DNA of 64,000 bases from positions 3,459,986 to 3,523,985 of the forward strand of contig NZ_CP035300.1 of the NCBI RefSeq assembly GCF_004114615.1. Reading direction: 5' to 3'. The notes under the pieces were generated by a model, which saw nothing but the letters and a program-made list of their open reading frames with translations, was not told where the DNA came from and made no database searches. Shown here piece after piece: positions 15,653 through 25,413 of this stretch (its first letter is position 1; every line of letters begins with the position of its first letter). This stretch comes from Dyella sp. M7H15-1 (GTDB lineage Bacteria > Pseudomonadota > Gammaproteobacteria > Xanthomonadales > Rhodanobacteraceae). The position numbers and the translations under genes are program-made.

Positions 15653-18613
15653 ATGCATGTTGGTCCTTATCAACGCGTTAATCCTTATCAACGCGAGGTA
15701 TCTGTGGCGGATACCACGCAATCACCTGTCGGTGACGCACCAACGCCTGCCGACAGAGGGTTTTTTCACGGTGCCCAAGTCTTAGATCCGCCACCTGCTC
15801 GGGGTGGGCGAGGCACCGGCGATCGCTCTCGCGGCGGGATCAGCGGGCGAGGCCAGCCTTGGGCCACCGGTAACCATCACACGTCGGCACCGGTTTCTCC
15901 GTCAGGTTGCGGTGCGCCTTCAACGTTCGGCCCGGTCCCAGGTGCCCACCCACGGGGCGCGCACTCTGCGCAGGGGGGACAAGCTATTAGGGGCACGGCA
16001 CCGACTCGGCGCGGTGCACCGAGTCATTCTCATCAACGCGAGGTATCTGTGCCGGGGACCACGCGATCACCTGCCGCTAACGCACCAACGCCTGCCGACA
16101 GAGGCGTTTTTCACGGTACCCAAGTCTTAGATCCACCACCTGCTCTGGGTAGGCGAGGCACCGGCGATCGCTCTCGCGGCGGGTTCAGCGGGCGAGGCCA
16201 GCCTTGGCCCACCGGTAACCATCACACGTTGGCACCGGTTCCTCCGTCAGGTCACGGTGCGCCTTCCACGTCTGATGCGGCCCCAGGTATCCACACAGAG
16301 GCTGCGCCGGTGGATGGGAGGCCGGCTGTTAAGGGCAAAGCACCGGCCGCACGGATCCAGTCAGCCGACGCACTGCGAGCGGCATTGGGAGCGAAACCGT
16401 GCCGGTTAAATGTGCTGACGTGTGCATGCTGGTTCAAAGCGATGAAAAGCTCCGATTGGCCTACGCCGGATGATCTCGAGTGGCTCGCGGATCAGCTCCC
16501 CACGCTTGTACGCAACTCAAGCCCGAACATATTGAATGAGCAAACGTATGCCCAATGGAGCTCGCTATTTCTAAAAGTCGGGAACGCCCCTGACTGCAAG
16601 CAGCAGTTGGAACGGTTATTAAGCACCATGGCCGACTGGTTGAACCGCCTGCCAGAAGGATTGGGTCCTCAGACCGTGGGCACCCTCCTTTACAACTTGC
16701 AGGCGATGCCATCCACCCCTGGCACCGAGGCGGTGCTGCAGGCCATGGCCCGACACATTTCCTCAAAGGAGGCACCCTCCTTAAATGCCCAAGCCATCGG
16801 CAACGCTTTGTACGGGCTGCAGAACATGCCTTCGACAGCCGGCACCGAGGCGGTGCTGAAGGCCATGGCTGGGCACATTTCCCGGGCGCCTTCCTTATCT
16901 GCCCAAAACATCGGCAACGCCCTGTACGGGCTGCACAACATGTCGCCGACGGCCGGCACGGAGGCGGTGCTGCAGGCTATGGCCCGACACATTTCCTCAA
17001 ATAAGGCGCCTTCCTTAGATGCCCAAGCCATCGGCAATGCTTTGTATGGGTTGCAGAACATGCCTTCGACAGCCGGCACCGAGGCGTTGCTGCGGGCTAT
17101 GGCCCGGCACATTTCCTCAAATGAGGCACCCTCCTTAAATGCCCAAGCCATCGGCAACGCTTTGTACGGGCTGCAGAACATGCCTTCGACAGCCGGCACC
17201 GAGGCGGTGCTGAAGGCCATGGCTGGGCACATTTCCCGGGCGCCTTCCTTATCTGCCCAAAACATCGGCAACGCCCTGTACGGGCTGCACAACATGTCGT
17301 CGACGGCCGGCACGGAGGCGGTGCTGCAGGCTATGGCCCGACACATTTCCTCAAATAAGGCGCCTTCCTTAGATGCCCAAGCCATCGGCAATGCTTTGTA
17401 TGGGTTGCAGAACATGCCTTCGACAGCCGGCACCGAGGCGGTGCTGCAGGCCATGGTTGGGCACATTTCCCGGGTGCCCTCCTTATCTGCCCAAAACATC
17501 GGCAACGCCCTGTACGGGCTGCACAACATGTCGCCGACGGCCGGCACGGAGGCGGTGCTGCAGGCCATGGCCCCGCACATTTCCCGGGTGCCCTCCTTAT
17601 CTGCCCAAGCCATCGGCAACGCCCTGTACGGGCTGCAAAACATGCGGCCGATGGTCGGTACCGAGATGGTGCTGGAGGCCATGGCTCCGCACATTTCCCG
17701 GGCGCCCGCCTTATCTGCCCAAAACATCGGCAACGCCCTGTACGGGCTGCAAAACATGCCACAAACCCCCGGTACCGAGATGGTGCTGGAGGCCATGGCT
17801 GCGCACATTTCCCTGGCACGATCTTTATCTGGTCAAGACATCGGCAGTGCCCTGTATGGGTTGCAAAACATGCCTCTAACGGCCGGCACCAAGGCGGTGC
17901 TACAGGCCATGGTTCCGCACATTTCCCTGGCACGATCTTTATCTGGCCAAGAAATCGGCAATGCCCTGTACGGGCTGCACAGCATGCCGCAGACAATCGG
18001 CACGGAGGCATTGCTGCGGGCCATAGCCCCGCACATTTCCCGGGTGCCCTCCTTATCTGCCCGACACATCGGCAATGCCCTGTACGGGCTGCAAAACATG
18101 CCGTCGACGGACGGCACCGAGGCGGTGTTGCAGGCCATGGTTCCGCACATTTCCCGAGCACCCTCCTTATCTGCCCAAGCCATCGGCAATGTCCTGTACG
18201 GGCTGCAAAACATGCCGTCGACGGCGGGCACCGAGGCGGTGCTGCTGGCCATGGCTCCGCACATTTCCCGAGCGCCCTCCTTATCTGCCCAAGCCATCGG
18301 CAATGTCCTGTACGGGCTGCACAACATGCCGCCGACCCCGGGCACCGAGGCAGTGTTGGAGGTCATGGCCCCGCACATTTCCGACGCACCCTCCTTATCT
18401 GCCCAAGAAATCGGCAACGCTCTGTACGGGCTGCACAACATGTCGCCAACGGCCGGCACCGAGATGGTGCTGGAGGCCATGGCTCCGCACATTTCCCAGG
18501 CACCCTCCTTAGATGCCCAGGTCATCGGCAACGTCCTGTACGGGCTGCACAACATGCCTCCGACGGCTGGCACGAAGGCGGTGCTGCAGGCCATCGCTCC
18601 GCACATTTCCTAG
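15653..18613 (+). CDS. Large octotricopeptide/SKWP-like repeat protein, candidate type III effector, probably truncated
   Basis: 986 residues. The first 230 are Pro/Gly/Ser-rich and disordered, with one block of about 110 residues present twice (QREVSV...TPADRG). A helical region of about 110 residues follows. From about residue 340 there are 17 units of 38 residues (40 in those with an SSN[KE]A insert), each with core GNALYGLQNMPSTAGTEAVL then SLSAQ[AN]I. The pattern matches octotricopeptide repeats and the SKWP repeats of Ralstonia and Xanthomonas effectors, which form superhelices that bind RNA or protein. The last unit stops after APHIS at a TAG that belongs to sequence unlike any other repeat copy (TAGGAGCCTGTCGG, an IS-like end). 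The original protein was probably longer. An AGAGGAAT ribosome site precedes ATGCATG. IS3 sits 97 bases upstream. Effector status is inferred. Confidence 0.75.
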   Translation: MHVGPYQRVNPYQREVSVADTTQSPVGDAPTPADRGFFHGAQVLDPPPARGGRGTGDRSRGGISGRGQPWATGNHHTSAPVSPSGCGAPSTFGPVPGAHPRGAHSAQGGQAIRGTAPTRRGAPSHSHQREVSVPGTTRSPAANAPTPADRGVFHGTQVLDPPPALGRRGTGDRSRGGFSGRGQPWPTGNHHTLAPVPPSGHGAPSTSDAAPGIHTEAAPVDGRPAVKGKAPAARIQSADALRAALGAKPCRLNVLTCACWFKAMKSSDWPTPDDLEWLADQLPTLVRNSSPNILNEQTYAQWSSLFLKVGNAPDCKQQLERLLSTMADWLNRLPEGLGPQTVGTLLYNLQAMPSTPGTEAVLQAMARHISSKEAPSLNAQAIGNALYGLQNMPSTAGTEAVLKAMAGHISRAPSLSAQNIGNALYGLHNMSPTAGTEAVLQAMARHISSNKAPSLDAQAIGNALYGLQNMPSTAGTEALLRAMARHISSNEAPSLNAQAIGNALYGLQNMPSTAGTEAVLKAMAGHISRAPSLSAQNIGNALYGLHNMSSTAGTEAVLQAMARHISSNKAPSLDAQAIGNALYGLQNMPSTAGTEAVLQAMVGHISRVPSLSAQNIGNALYGLHNMSPTAGTEAVLQAMAPHISRVPSLSAQAIGNALYGLQNMRPMVGTEMVLEAMAPHISRAPALSAQNIGNALYGLQNMPQTPGTEMVLEAMAAHISLARSLSGQDIGSALYGLQNMPLTAGTKAVLQAMVPHISLARSLSGQEIGNALYGLHSMPQTIGTEALLRAIAPHISRVPSLSARHIGNALYGLQNMPSTDGTEAVLQAMVPHISRAPSLSAQAIGNVLYGLQNMPSTAGTEAVLLAMAPHISRAPSLSAQAIGNVLYGLHNMPPTPGTEAVLEVMAPHISDAPSLSAQEIGNALYGLHNMSPTAGTEMVLEAMAPHISQAPSLDAQVIGNVLYGLHNMPPTAGTKAVLQAIAPHIS

Positions 18614-18630
18614 GAGCCTGTCGGATTTGA

Positions 18631-18886
18631 GGGCACTTTTATAAATTACCTGATTCCGTGACCTCCTAACGCGCAGTGCGCATGGCGTCTGGGTTTGCGA
18701 GTGATCTTTGACTCACCCGGCGGGTGAGTGGGTGATCTCACGCAAAGCAAGCGGGCAAGCGGGCATGCGGGGTGCGAGTCAGGAGCTCACGGAATCAGGA
18801 AATTACTTAACTTCCATGAACATGTGCCGATTTACATGCGAACAATGCGGCATCTTCTGGGGAGCTGATAATTTATAGAGGTGCCC
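18631..18886. repeat. 256-bp MITE-like element
   Basis: It is bounded by GGGCACTTTTATAAATTA at 18631 and its inverse partner ending GTGCCC at 18886 (2 mismatches in 18). A second, inner inverted repeat (TGATTCCGTG near 18651 and CACGGAATCA near 18788) lies inside. No coding frame is present. The flanks are TTGA and TTAA. The right end is shared with the 22-base repeat facing 14204. It appears to be a non-autonomous element that ended next to, or within, the repeat protein gene. Confidence 0.6.
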
Positions 18887-18920
18887 TTAAGGCAACGCCG
18901 AATAAGTATCGCCGTCGTCA
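18887..18920 (+). repeat. Single arm of the 4134-4234 palindrome
   Basis: 34 bases (TTAAGGCAACGCCGAATAAG and following) match the arm at 4134 with one change. Here no second arm is present, so it is a solo element end. Confidence 0.7.
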
Positions 18921-19006
18921 TGATGGATTGGCCCCGCACCCCAGCCTTTGCCGAGGCGGGGCTGGCGTATGACCATTGGGCTGCACCCCATGCGAAAAGT
19001 GGATAC

Positions 19007-19026
19007 AATGCGAACCATTCTTATTT
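19007..19026 (+). promoter_or_regulatory. Probable Fur box upstream of feoA
   Basis: AATGCGAACCATTCTTATTT matches the common proteobacterial Fur operator AATGAGAATCATTCTCATT in most positions. It lies 16 bases before the feoA GTG, where Fur-Fe(II) would block transcription of the ferrous iron uptake genes. Confidence 0.65.
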
Positions 19027-19041
19027 AGAAGCGTAATAATC

Positions 19042-19281
19042 GTGCGCCTGTGTGACCTGCCGAAAGGTGCCTCTGCTGTGGTTGAACGAGTTGAAGATGC
19101 CCACGCCCATGATTCGATCGCGCAGCGCCTGCGCGATCTGGGTTTTGTCCAGGGCGAACGGGTGAGACTGGTAGCGCACGGTCCAGTGGGCGCGGATCCG
19201 CTGCTGGTGCAAATCGGTTACACCCGTTTTGCCCTGCGGCGCACCGAAGCGGCGCGCGTGACCGTGCAGGAAGTCGCATGA
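19042..19281 (+). CDS. feoA: Ferrous iron transport accessory protein FeoA
   Basis: 79 residues from the GTG at 19042. Earlier in-frame codons back to 18976 read through the Fur-box region and are not FeoA-like. The SH3-like fold begins LCDLPKGASAVVERVED and contains RLRDLGFVQGERVRL and the closing FALRRTEAARVTV. FeoA assists FeoB in Fe(II) uptake at the inner membrane. Its stop overlaps the feoB ATG (ATGA), so the two are coupled. Confidence 0.85.
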   Translation: MRLCDLPKGASAVVERVEDAHAHDSIAQRLRDLGFVQGERVRLVAHGPVGADPLLVQIGYTRFALRRTEAARVTVQEVA

Positions 19282-21119
19282 GCGCAGGCACACTGCGCAT
19301 TGCCCTGGTCGGCAATCCCAATTGTGGCAAGACGGCGTTGTTCAACCAGCTCACTGGCGCGCGCCAGAAGGTGGCCAACTATGCCGGCGTGACGGTCGAG
19401 CGCAAGGAAGGGCGATTCACCGCCCCCTCTGGTCGCGTGCTGCAGATTCTGGACCTGCCAGGCACTTACAGTTTCGATACCACCAGCCCGGATGAACAGA
19501 TCACCCGCAATGTGCTGGAAGGCAACTACCCCGGCGAGGCGGCGCCGGATCTCATCGTGTGCGTGGCCGATGCCACCAACCTGCGGCTGCATTTGCGCTT
19601 TGTGCTGGAAGTGAAGCGCCTGGGCCGTCCGGTGGTGCTGGCGCTGAACATGATGGATACCGCACGCCGGCGCGGTATCCAGATCGATATCGACGAACTG
19701 CAGCGCCGAGTTGGCATGCCGGTGGTGGAAACCATTGCGGTCAAGCGCGGCGGTGCGCGCGCCTTGATTGAGCGCGTGGATGGCGAAGTACCGGTGGCCG
19801 CTCCTGCCATGCCCGACGATGCCGCCAGCCGCGCTGGCCTGCATGCGCAAGTGCGCGAACTGCTCGACGCTGCCGTGCGCATGCCGCGCGCGACGGCGGC
19901 GCTGGACGATGCACTCGATCGCTGGGCGCTGCATCCGGTGTTCGGGTTGATGATTCTCGCCGTGGTGATGTTCCTGGTCTTCCAGGCGGTGTATTCGTTC
20001 GGCAAGCCGATGAGCGATCTGATTGGCGATGGCTTCGACTGGATCGGCGAGCATATTGCCATCGGGTTGCCAGAAGGTCCCTTGCAGGGTTTGCTCAAGG
20101 ACGGCATCTGTACCGGTCTTGGCACCGTGCTTGGCTTCCTGCCGGAAATTTTGGTGTTGTTCTTCTTTATCCTTGTGCTGGAAGAATCAGGCTATCTGCC
20201 ACGCGCTGCTTTCCTGCTGGATCGCATGATGCTGTCGGTGGGGCTCACCGGGCGCTCCTTTATTCCGTTGTTGTCGAGCTTCGCCTGTGCCATTCCCGGC
20301 ATCATGGGTACGCGTAGCATCCAGGATCCGCGCGACCGTTTCACCACCATTCTGGTCGCGCCGCTGATGACCTGCTCTGCACGCTTGCCGGTGTATGCGC
20401 TGTTGATCGGCGCCTTCATTCCGTTGCGTCCCGTGCTTGGCGTCTTCAATCTGCAAGGGCTGGTGCTGTTTGCGCTGTATGTGGCGGGCATCCTTGGCGC
20501 GATGCTGGTGGGCTGGGTGATCAAGTACATGCGCCGCGACCGCAGCGAACATGCGCTGCTGATGGAGCTGCCTTCTTATCGCATGCCGCAGCCGCGTGAC
20601 GTGGTGATTGGCCTGTACGAACGCAGTGCCATCTTCCTCAAGCGCCTGACCGGCGTGATCCTCGCGCTGACCGTGCTGATGTGGTTTATCTCCACCTTCC
20701 CGTCGCCGCCTGCTGGCGCGATCGGGCCGGCCATTGATTACAGCATTGCCGGTTACCTAGGCCGCGGTTTGCAATTCATCTTTGCGCCGCTGGGCTTCAA
20801 CTGGCAGATCAGTCTGTCGCTGATTCCCGCTTTTGCCGCGCGTGAAACCGCGGTGGCCGCGCTGGCAACAGTCTATGCCGTGGGGGGCGATGCCGCGGGA
20901 GGTGGTTTGGCGCATGCACTGACCGCGAATATTTCCCTGGCGAGCGCGCTGTCCCTGCTGGTGTGGTTTGCGTTTGCCCCGCAGTGCATGTCCACGCTGG
21001 CGGTGATTCGCCGCGAAACAAATTCCTGGCGCAACGTGGTGATCTCCTTTGGCTACATGTTCGCTGTGGCGTACACCGCGTCGTTTTTCACCTATCAGTT
21101 GGCGAGATGGTTCCTGTGA
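19278..21119 (+). CDS. feoB: Ferrous iron transporter FeoB
   Basis: 613 residues. The N-terminal G domain has G1 GNPNCGKT (about 11-18), G2/switch I NYAGVTVE, G3 DLPGTYSF, and NMMD in the G4 position, followed by a short helical linker. From about residue 215 the membrane domain shows two Gate regions with SFACAIPGIMGTR and TCSARLPVYALL, plus FAPQCMSTLAVI near the C-terminus. FeoB takes up Fe(II) across the inner membrane using GTP hydrolysis. The protein is shorter than the 770-residue E. coli form but within the range of this lineage. It is cotranscribed with feoA and the small Cys-rich gene. Confidence 0.95.
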   Translation: MSAGTLRIALVGNPNCGKTALFNQLTGARQKVANYAGVTVERKEGRFTAPSGRVLQILDLPGTYSFDTTSPDEQITRNVLEGNYPGEAAPDLIVCVADATNLRLHLRFVLEVKRLGRPVVLALNMMDTARRRGIQIDIDELQRRVGMPVVETIAVKRGGARALIERVDGEVPVAAPAMPDDAASRAGLHAQVRELLDAAVRMPRATAALDDALDRWALHPVFGLMILAVVMFLVFQAVYSFGKPMSDLIGDGFDWIGEHIAIGLPEGPLQGLLKDGICTGLGTVLGFLPEILVLFFFILVLEESGYLPRAAFLLDRMMLSVGLTGRSFIPLLSSFACAIPGIMGTRSIQDPRDRFTTILVAPLMTCSARLPVYALLIGAFIPLRPVLGVFNLQGLVLFALYVAGILGAMLVGWVIKYMRRDRSEHALLMELPSYRMPQPRDVVIGLYERSAIFLKRLTGVILALTVLMWFISTFPSPPAGAIGPAIDYSIAGYLGRGLQFIFAPLGFNWQISLSLIPAFAARETAVAALATVYAVGGDAAGGGLAHALTANISLASALSLLVWFAFAPQCMSTLAVIRRETNSWRNVVISFGYMFAVAYTASFFTYQLARWFL

Positions 21120-21418
21120 ACACGAGCCTGCTTGTCCAGTACATCGTGATGGCGCTAATCGTGCTAGCCAGCGCGTTGTACGCGTTACGCAAATTGGCCC
21201 CGCAGCTCACCGGCCGCTGGCTGGCTTCCGTATCGATCCAATTCAGCCAGCCGGGACATGCGGCCTGGATACGGGCATGGGGGCGCCGTTTGCAGCCGAA
21301 GCAGGCTACCGGCAGTTGCAGCGATGGTTGTAGCACTTGCGGTGCGTGCGGACCGAAGCGGTCTATTGGCGCGAAGGGTGATACGGTTCCGCTCGAATTC
21401 CGACAGCGCAATCGCTAG
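21107..21418 (+). CDS. FeoB-associated Cys-rich small membrane protein
   Basis: 103 residues from the ATG at 21107; a GTG at 21116 overlapping the feoB stop is an alternative. One N-terminal membrane segment (YIVMALIVLASALYALRKLA) and a C-terminal Cys cluster CSDGCSTCGAC are seen. Small membrane proteins with such clusters often follow feoB and may help Fe(II) transfer or bind an iron-sulfur cluster. The stop TAG spans the edge of the inserted IS element. Removing the IS restores a TAA at the same codon, so the protein is unchanged by the insertion. Confidence 0.75.
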   Translation: MVPVNTSLLVQYIVMALIVLASALYALRKLAPQLTGRWLASVSIQFSQPGHAAWIRAWGRRLQPKQATGSCSDGCSTCGACGPKRSIGAKGDTVPLEFRQRNR

Positions 21419-22262
21419 AGCATGTCGTCATAAGATTCTGAGCCACATGACGAGGCAGCGAATTTGCACAGCGGCAAGGAAAGAGGACAGATTCTTCGCG
21501 TAGCGTGTCGCCACACCACGCCACTGTTTCAGGTACAAAAACGCATTCTCAACCAGGTGGCGATGACGATACAGGTACGTGTCGTAGTCGCGCGGCTCTT
21601 TTCGGTTTTTACGTGGCGGAATATGCGCCTGCATGCCTTGCTCATGAGCCTGCTCAACAATGGCATCACTGTCATAACCTTTGTCGGCCATGAGATGCTC
21701 AGCAGGAATGTCTTTGATCAGTTCCGCGGCCTGCGAACAATCTGCCCGGGTACCCTCTGTAACAAGAATTCGGACTGGCATACCATGCGCATCCACGGCC
21801 AAATGTATCTTGGTGTTGCGCCCCCTTTTGTGAGACCTATGCCCTGATTGCCGCCACGAGCTCCCGCTGCATGAGGATGAACCTTGCAGTGACTGGCATC
21901 GATCATCAGCCACTCAAAGTCCGGCTCATCCATCACACGTTCCAACAGACCTTCCCATGTGCCGTTATCGCGCCAGCGACAAAAGCGCCGATGGGTATTC
22001 TTCCAATCGCCGTACTCGGGTGGTAAATCTCGCCACGGCGCTCCGGTGCGAAGTATCCAGAACACTGCGTTGATGAATTGCCGATTATCTTTGGCTACAC
22101 GCCCCCATCGGCCCGCTTGACCCGGCAAATGGGGTTCAAGCAAACCCCATTTTTCATCGGAGATGTCATGGCGTCGATAGGCTGCAGTCACAGAGGATTC
22201 CATCCAGCAAGATTCGATGGCAGGTAGTTAACCATATTTCAACACCTCATGACGACAGGCTC
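21418..22262 (-). mobile_element. IS5-family insertion sequence, copy 1 (845 bp)
   Basis: Ends GAGCATGTCGTCAT (21418) and ATGACGACAGGCTC (22262) form the inverted repeats, with TA duplicated at 21416-21417 and 22263-22264. It is nearly identical to the copy at 42001-42845, also 845 bp and in the same orientation (four base differences seen). It lies exactly at the stop codon of the Cys-rich gene. Confidence 0.93.
21428..22203 (-). CDS. IS5-family transposase, two frames joined by -1 frameshift
   Basis: The first frame (22203-21718) begins MESSVTAAYRRHDISDEKWG and carries the DUF4096-like domain plus the first catalytic Asp in WLMIDASHCKV. The second (ending 21428) carries RNTKIHLAVDAHG, ADKGYDSDA with the second Asp, and RHLVENAFLYLKQWRGVATRY with the catalytic Glu. 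The two overlap, and at AAAAGGGGG near 21830 a slip would join GLTKG to RNTKIHLA. This is the usual arrangement of the IS427 subgroup. The DDE triad is complete, so the element is probably functional. Confidence 0.88.
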
Positions 22263-22287
22263 TAATGTCTGCGTAGCTCTTGTTGAC

Positions 22288-22312
22288 TCTCCTCCCCTGT
22301 GAATAGGGGAGG
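22288..22312 (-). terminator. Hairpin downstream of the phospholipase D gene
   Basis: CCTCCCCT (22291-22298) and AGGGGAGG (22305-22312) pair around GTGAAT. It lies 22 bases past the phospholipase stop on the minus strand. No strong U run follows, so termination is only likely. Confidence 0.45.
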
Positions 22313-22334
22313 GAGTTCGAAACATGGAATCAAA

Positions 22335-23360
22335 TCAATCCGACCAGTGTGTGCCGCCCGAATAGTCGCTACTCATCGTGCTTTTAAGCTGCGAGAGGAT
22401 GCTCGAATGGGTGGTGATCAGGCCCAGTTCGCGGTTTTTGGTGAGTGAGGCGCTGGAGAAGTTCTCCGAGCCCACGAAGGCCATCTGCGCAGAAGTACCG
22501 TAGTCGGCCACGATGGCCTTGGCGTGGATGTACAGCGAAGTGGTGTTGTCTGGATACGTGCTGATGTTGACGCCGGCGTTGGTCAACTCGTTGAACTCGC
22601 TGGCGTAGTCGTTATCGTCGTTGGTCATCACCACGGTGACGCTCACGCCAGCCTTGGCCGCATTTTCCAATGCCTCGACGATCGCGCTGTCGCTCATTTC
22701 TTCATTCTCGACCAGCAGGCTGGTCTGGGCGTTATTGATGATGCTGAGCAGGGACGACTGCGAGTTGGTCGGGCTCCACACCAGGTCAGTGCCGTTTGAC
22801 GGCGTTACCGACGAGTGCGCGAAGTCCTTGGCGAAGGTGGCTTCGATGGCTGAGATATCGGTCGTGTTGTTCTCGATCACCGCATAGTCGCGCGAGGTGC
22901 TGTAGTAGCGGCTGGTGAGATTGGCGGTCATGATCGCCGTCTGCGCGTTCGAGGTTGCGCTGTCGACGGTGATGGTCTTCTGGTGAGAAGCCTCATACTT
23001 GGTCCAGGCCCACACCACGTTCACGCCGCAGTCCTTGAGCTGATCGTAGGCAGCGGTGTTGTTGCTTTTTTCATCATTCACGTCAAGGATCACGCGCACG
23101 GTCACGCCACGCGCGGCGGCATTGCAAAGGTCATTCTGCGCGGTCGTGTCCTGCAATTCGTACATCGTCATATCGATGGTTTTCTGTGCCGAATTGATCA
23201 GGTTATAGATCGAGGTGAAGCCCTGGTCGGGGAAAATCACCAGCGTCTGCGTGCTGGTCTGCGCGGCCACGGGCAGGGCGGCACCGAAGGTGCAGGCAAG
23301 CGTCAGGGCAATAGACAGGGTGGTTTTTCCGAAAACGGAACGCTCACAACGGCTCTTCAT
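22335..23360 (-). CDS. Secreted phospholipase D-family protein
   Basis: 341 residues from the ATG at 23360, preceded by AAGGA; a longer frame to 23558 is only leader sequence. A signal peptide (basic start, ALTLACTFGAALPVAAQ) predicts export. Two HKD motifs are complete: HQKTITVD with His 126 and HAKAIVAD with His 279, followed by FVGSENFS. The two motifs form one active site for phosphodiester transfer, on phospholipids or on nucleic acid. The mature size and single-polypeptide layout resemble secreted PLD-like nucleases and phospholipases. The long leader upstream contains a strong folded RNA (23433-23497). Confidence 0.85.
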   Translation of the reverse strand: MKSRCERSVFGKTTLSIALTLACTFGAALPVAAQTSTQTLVIFPDQGFTSIYNLINSAQKTIDMTMYELQDTTAQNDLCNAAARGVTVRVILDVNDEKSNNTAAYDQLKDCGVNVVWAWTKYEASHQKTITVDSATSNAQTAIMTANLTSRYYSTSRDYAVIENNTTDISAIEATFAKDFAHSSVTPSNGTDLVWSPTNSQSSLLSIINNAQTSLLVENEEMSDSAIVEALENAAKAGVSVTVVMTNDDNDYASEFNELTNAGVNISTYPDNTTSLYIHAKAIVADYGTSAQMAFVGSENFSSASLTKNRELGLITTHSSILSQLKSTMSSDYSGGTHWSD

Positions 23361-23432
23361 GGATTGGATCCTTATCGTCGAATAGAAATGGACGCATTTC
23401 CCTGCGTTATCGACTGCCGCTCTCCCTGGGCG

Positions 23433-23497
23433 GCTTCGGCTTGACCGGGCCATCCGGTCTTCCCCATAACGGCACACATAGCCGTTACAGCCGAAGC
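23433..23497 (-). ncRNA. Three-way-junction RNA in the phospholipase D leader
   Basis: In minus-strand RNA, outer stem GCUUCGGC/GCCGAAGC (8 bp), stem UAACGGC/GCCGUUA (7 bp, 7-nt loop) and stem GACCGG/CCGGUC (6 bp, 5-nt loop) all pair perfectly, joined by 2-, 7- and 2-nt linkers. A further AUCGAC/GUCGAU pairing can enclose the whole. It lies about 70 bases before the ATG. No known riboswitch consensus could be matched by eye. Confidence 0.5.
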
Positions 23498-23645
23498 GTC
23501 GATATGAACCGCCGTCGATGACATGGATCTTTCGGTGAGATTTCAAAACGCTGGCCATATTTATGCAGCGTGTACTTTCGTCACGTTTTGGTGAATGTGA
23601 AGATGCATCGATGTGATGAGGCCATGTAGATGGTCCTCGGTCCGG

Positions 23646-25253
<1,608 letters not shown>

Positions 25254-25360
25254 ATCGGTGCTGCGACCATCTTGGCAAACCGTGGATGATAACGGTGCAG
25301 CCCGTCCTTCTGCATTTGCACTCGCAGCTTGACCATCGTACGGAGCCATTTTGGAACCAT

Positions 25361-25391
25361 AAAAAAATCGGCCGCCAAGGGCGGCCGATTT
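25361..25391 (-). terminator. Rho-independent terminator of the small lipoprotein gene
   Basis: AAATCGGCCGCC and GGCGGCCGATTT (12-bp perfect stem, 25365-25391) followed on the minus strand by a T run (25361-25367). It lies 23 bases after the lipoprotein stop. Confidence 0.85.
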
Positions 25392-25413
25392 GATGGAAAC
25401 CACCAGCGAAGGA

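Noticed and set aside
16690..18606. Long open frames on the minus strand opposite the repeat protein
   Set aside because: They are mirror effects of the 114-base repeat unit. The plus-strand frame has the ribosome site, the disordered N-terminus and the family match.
15653..18613. CRISPR-like array because of regular 114-base spacing
   Set aside because: The whole unit is repeated without unique spacers, and it encodes a continuous protein.
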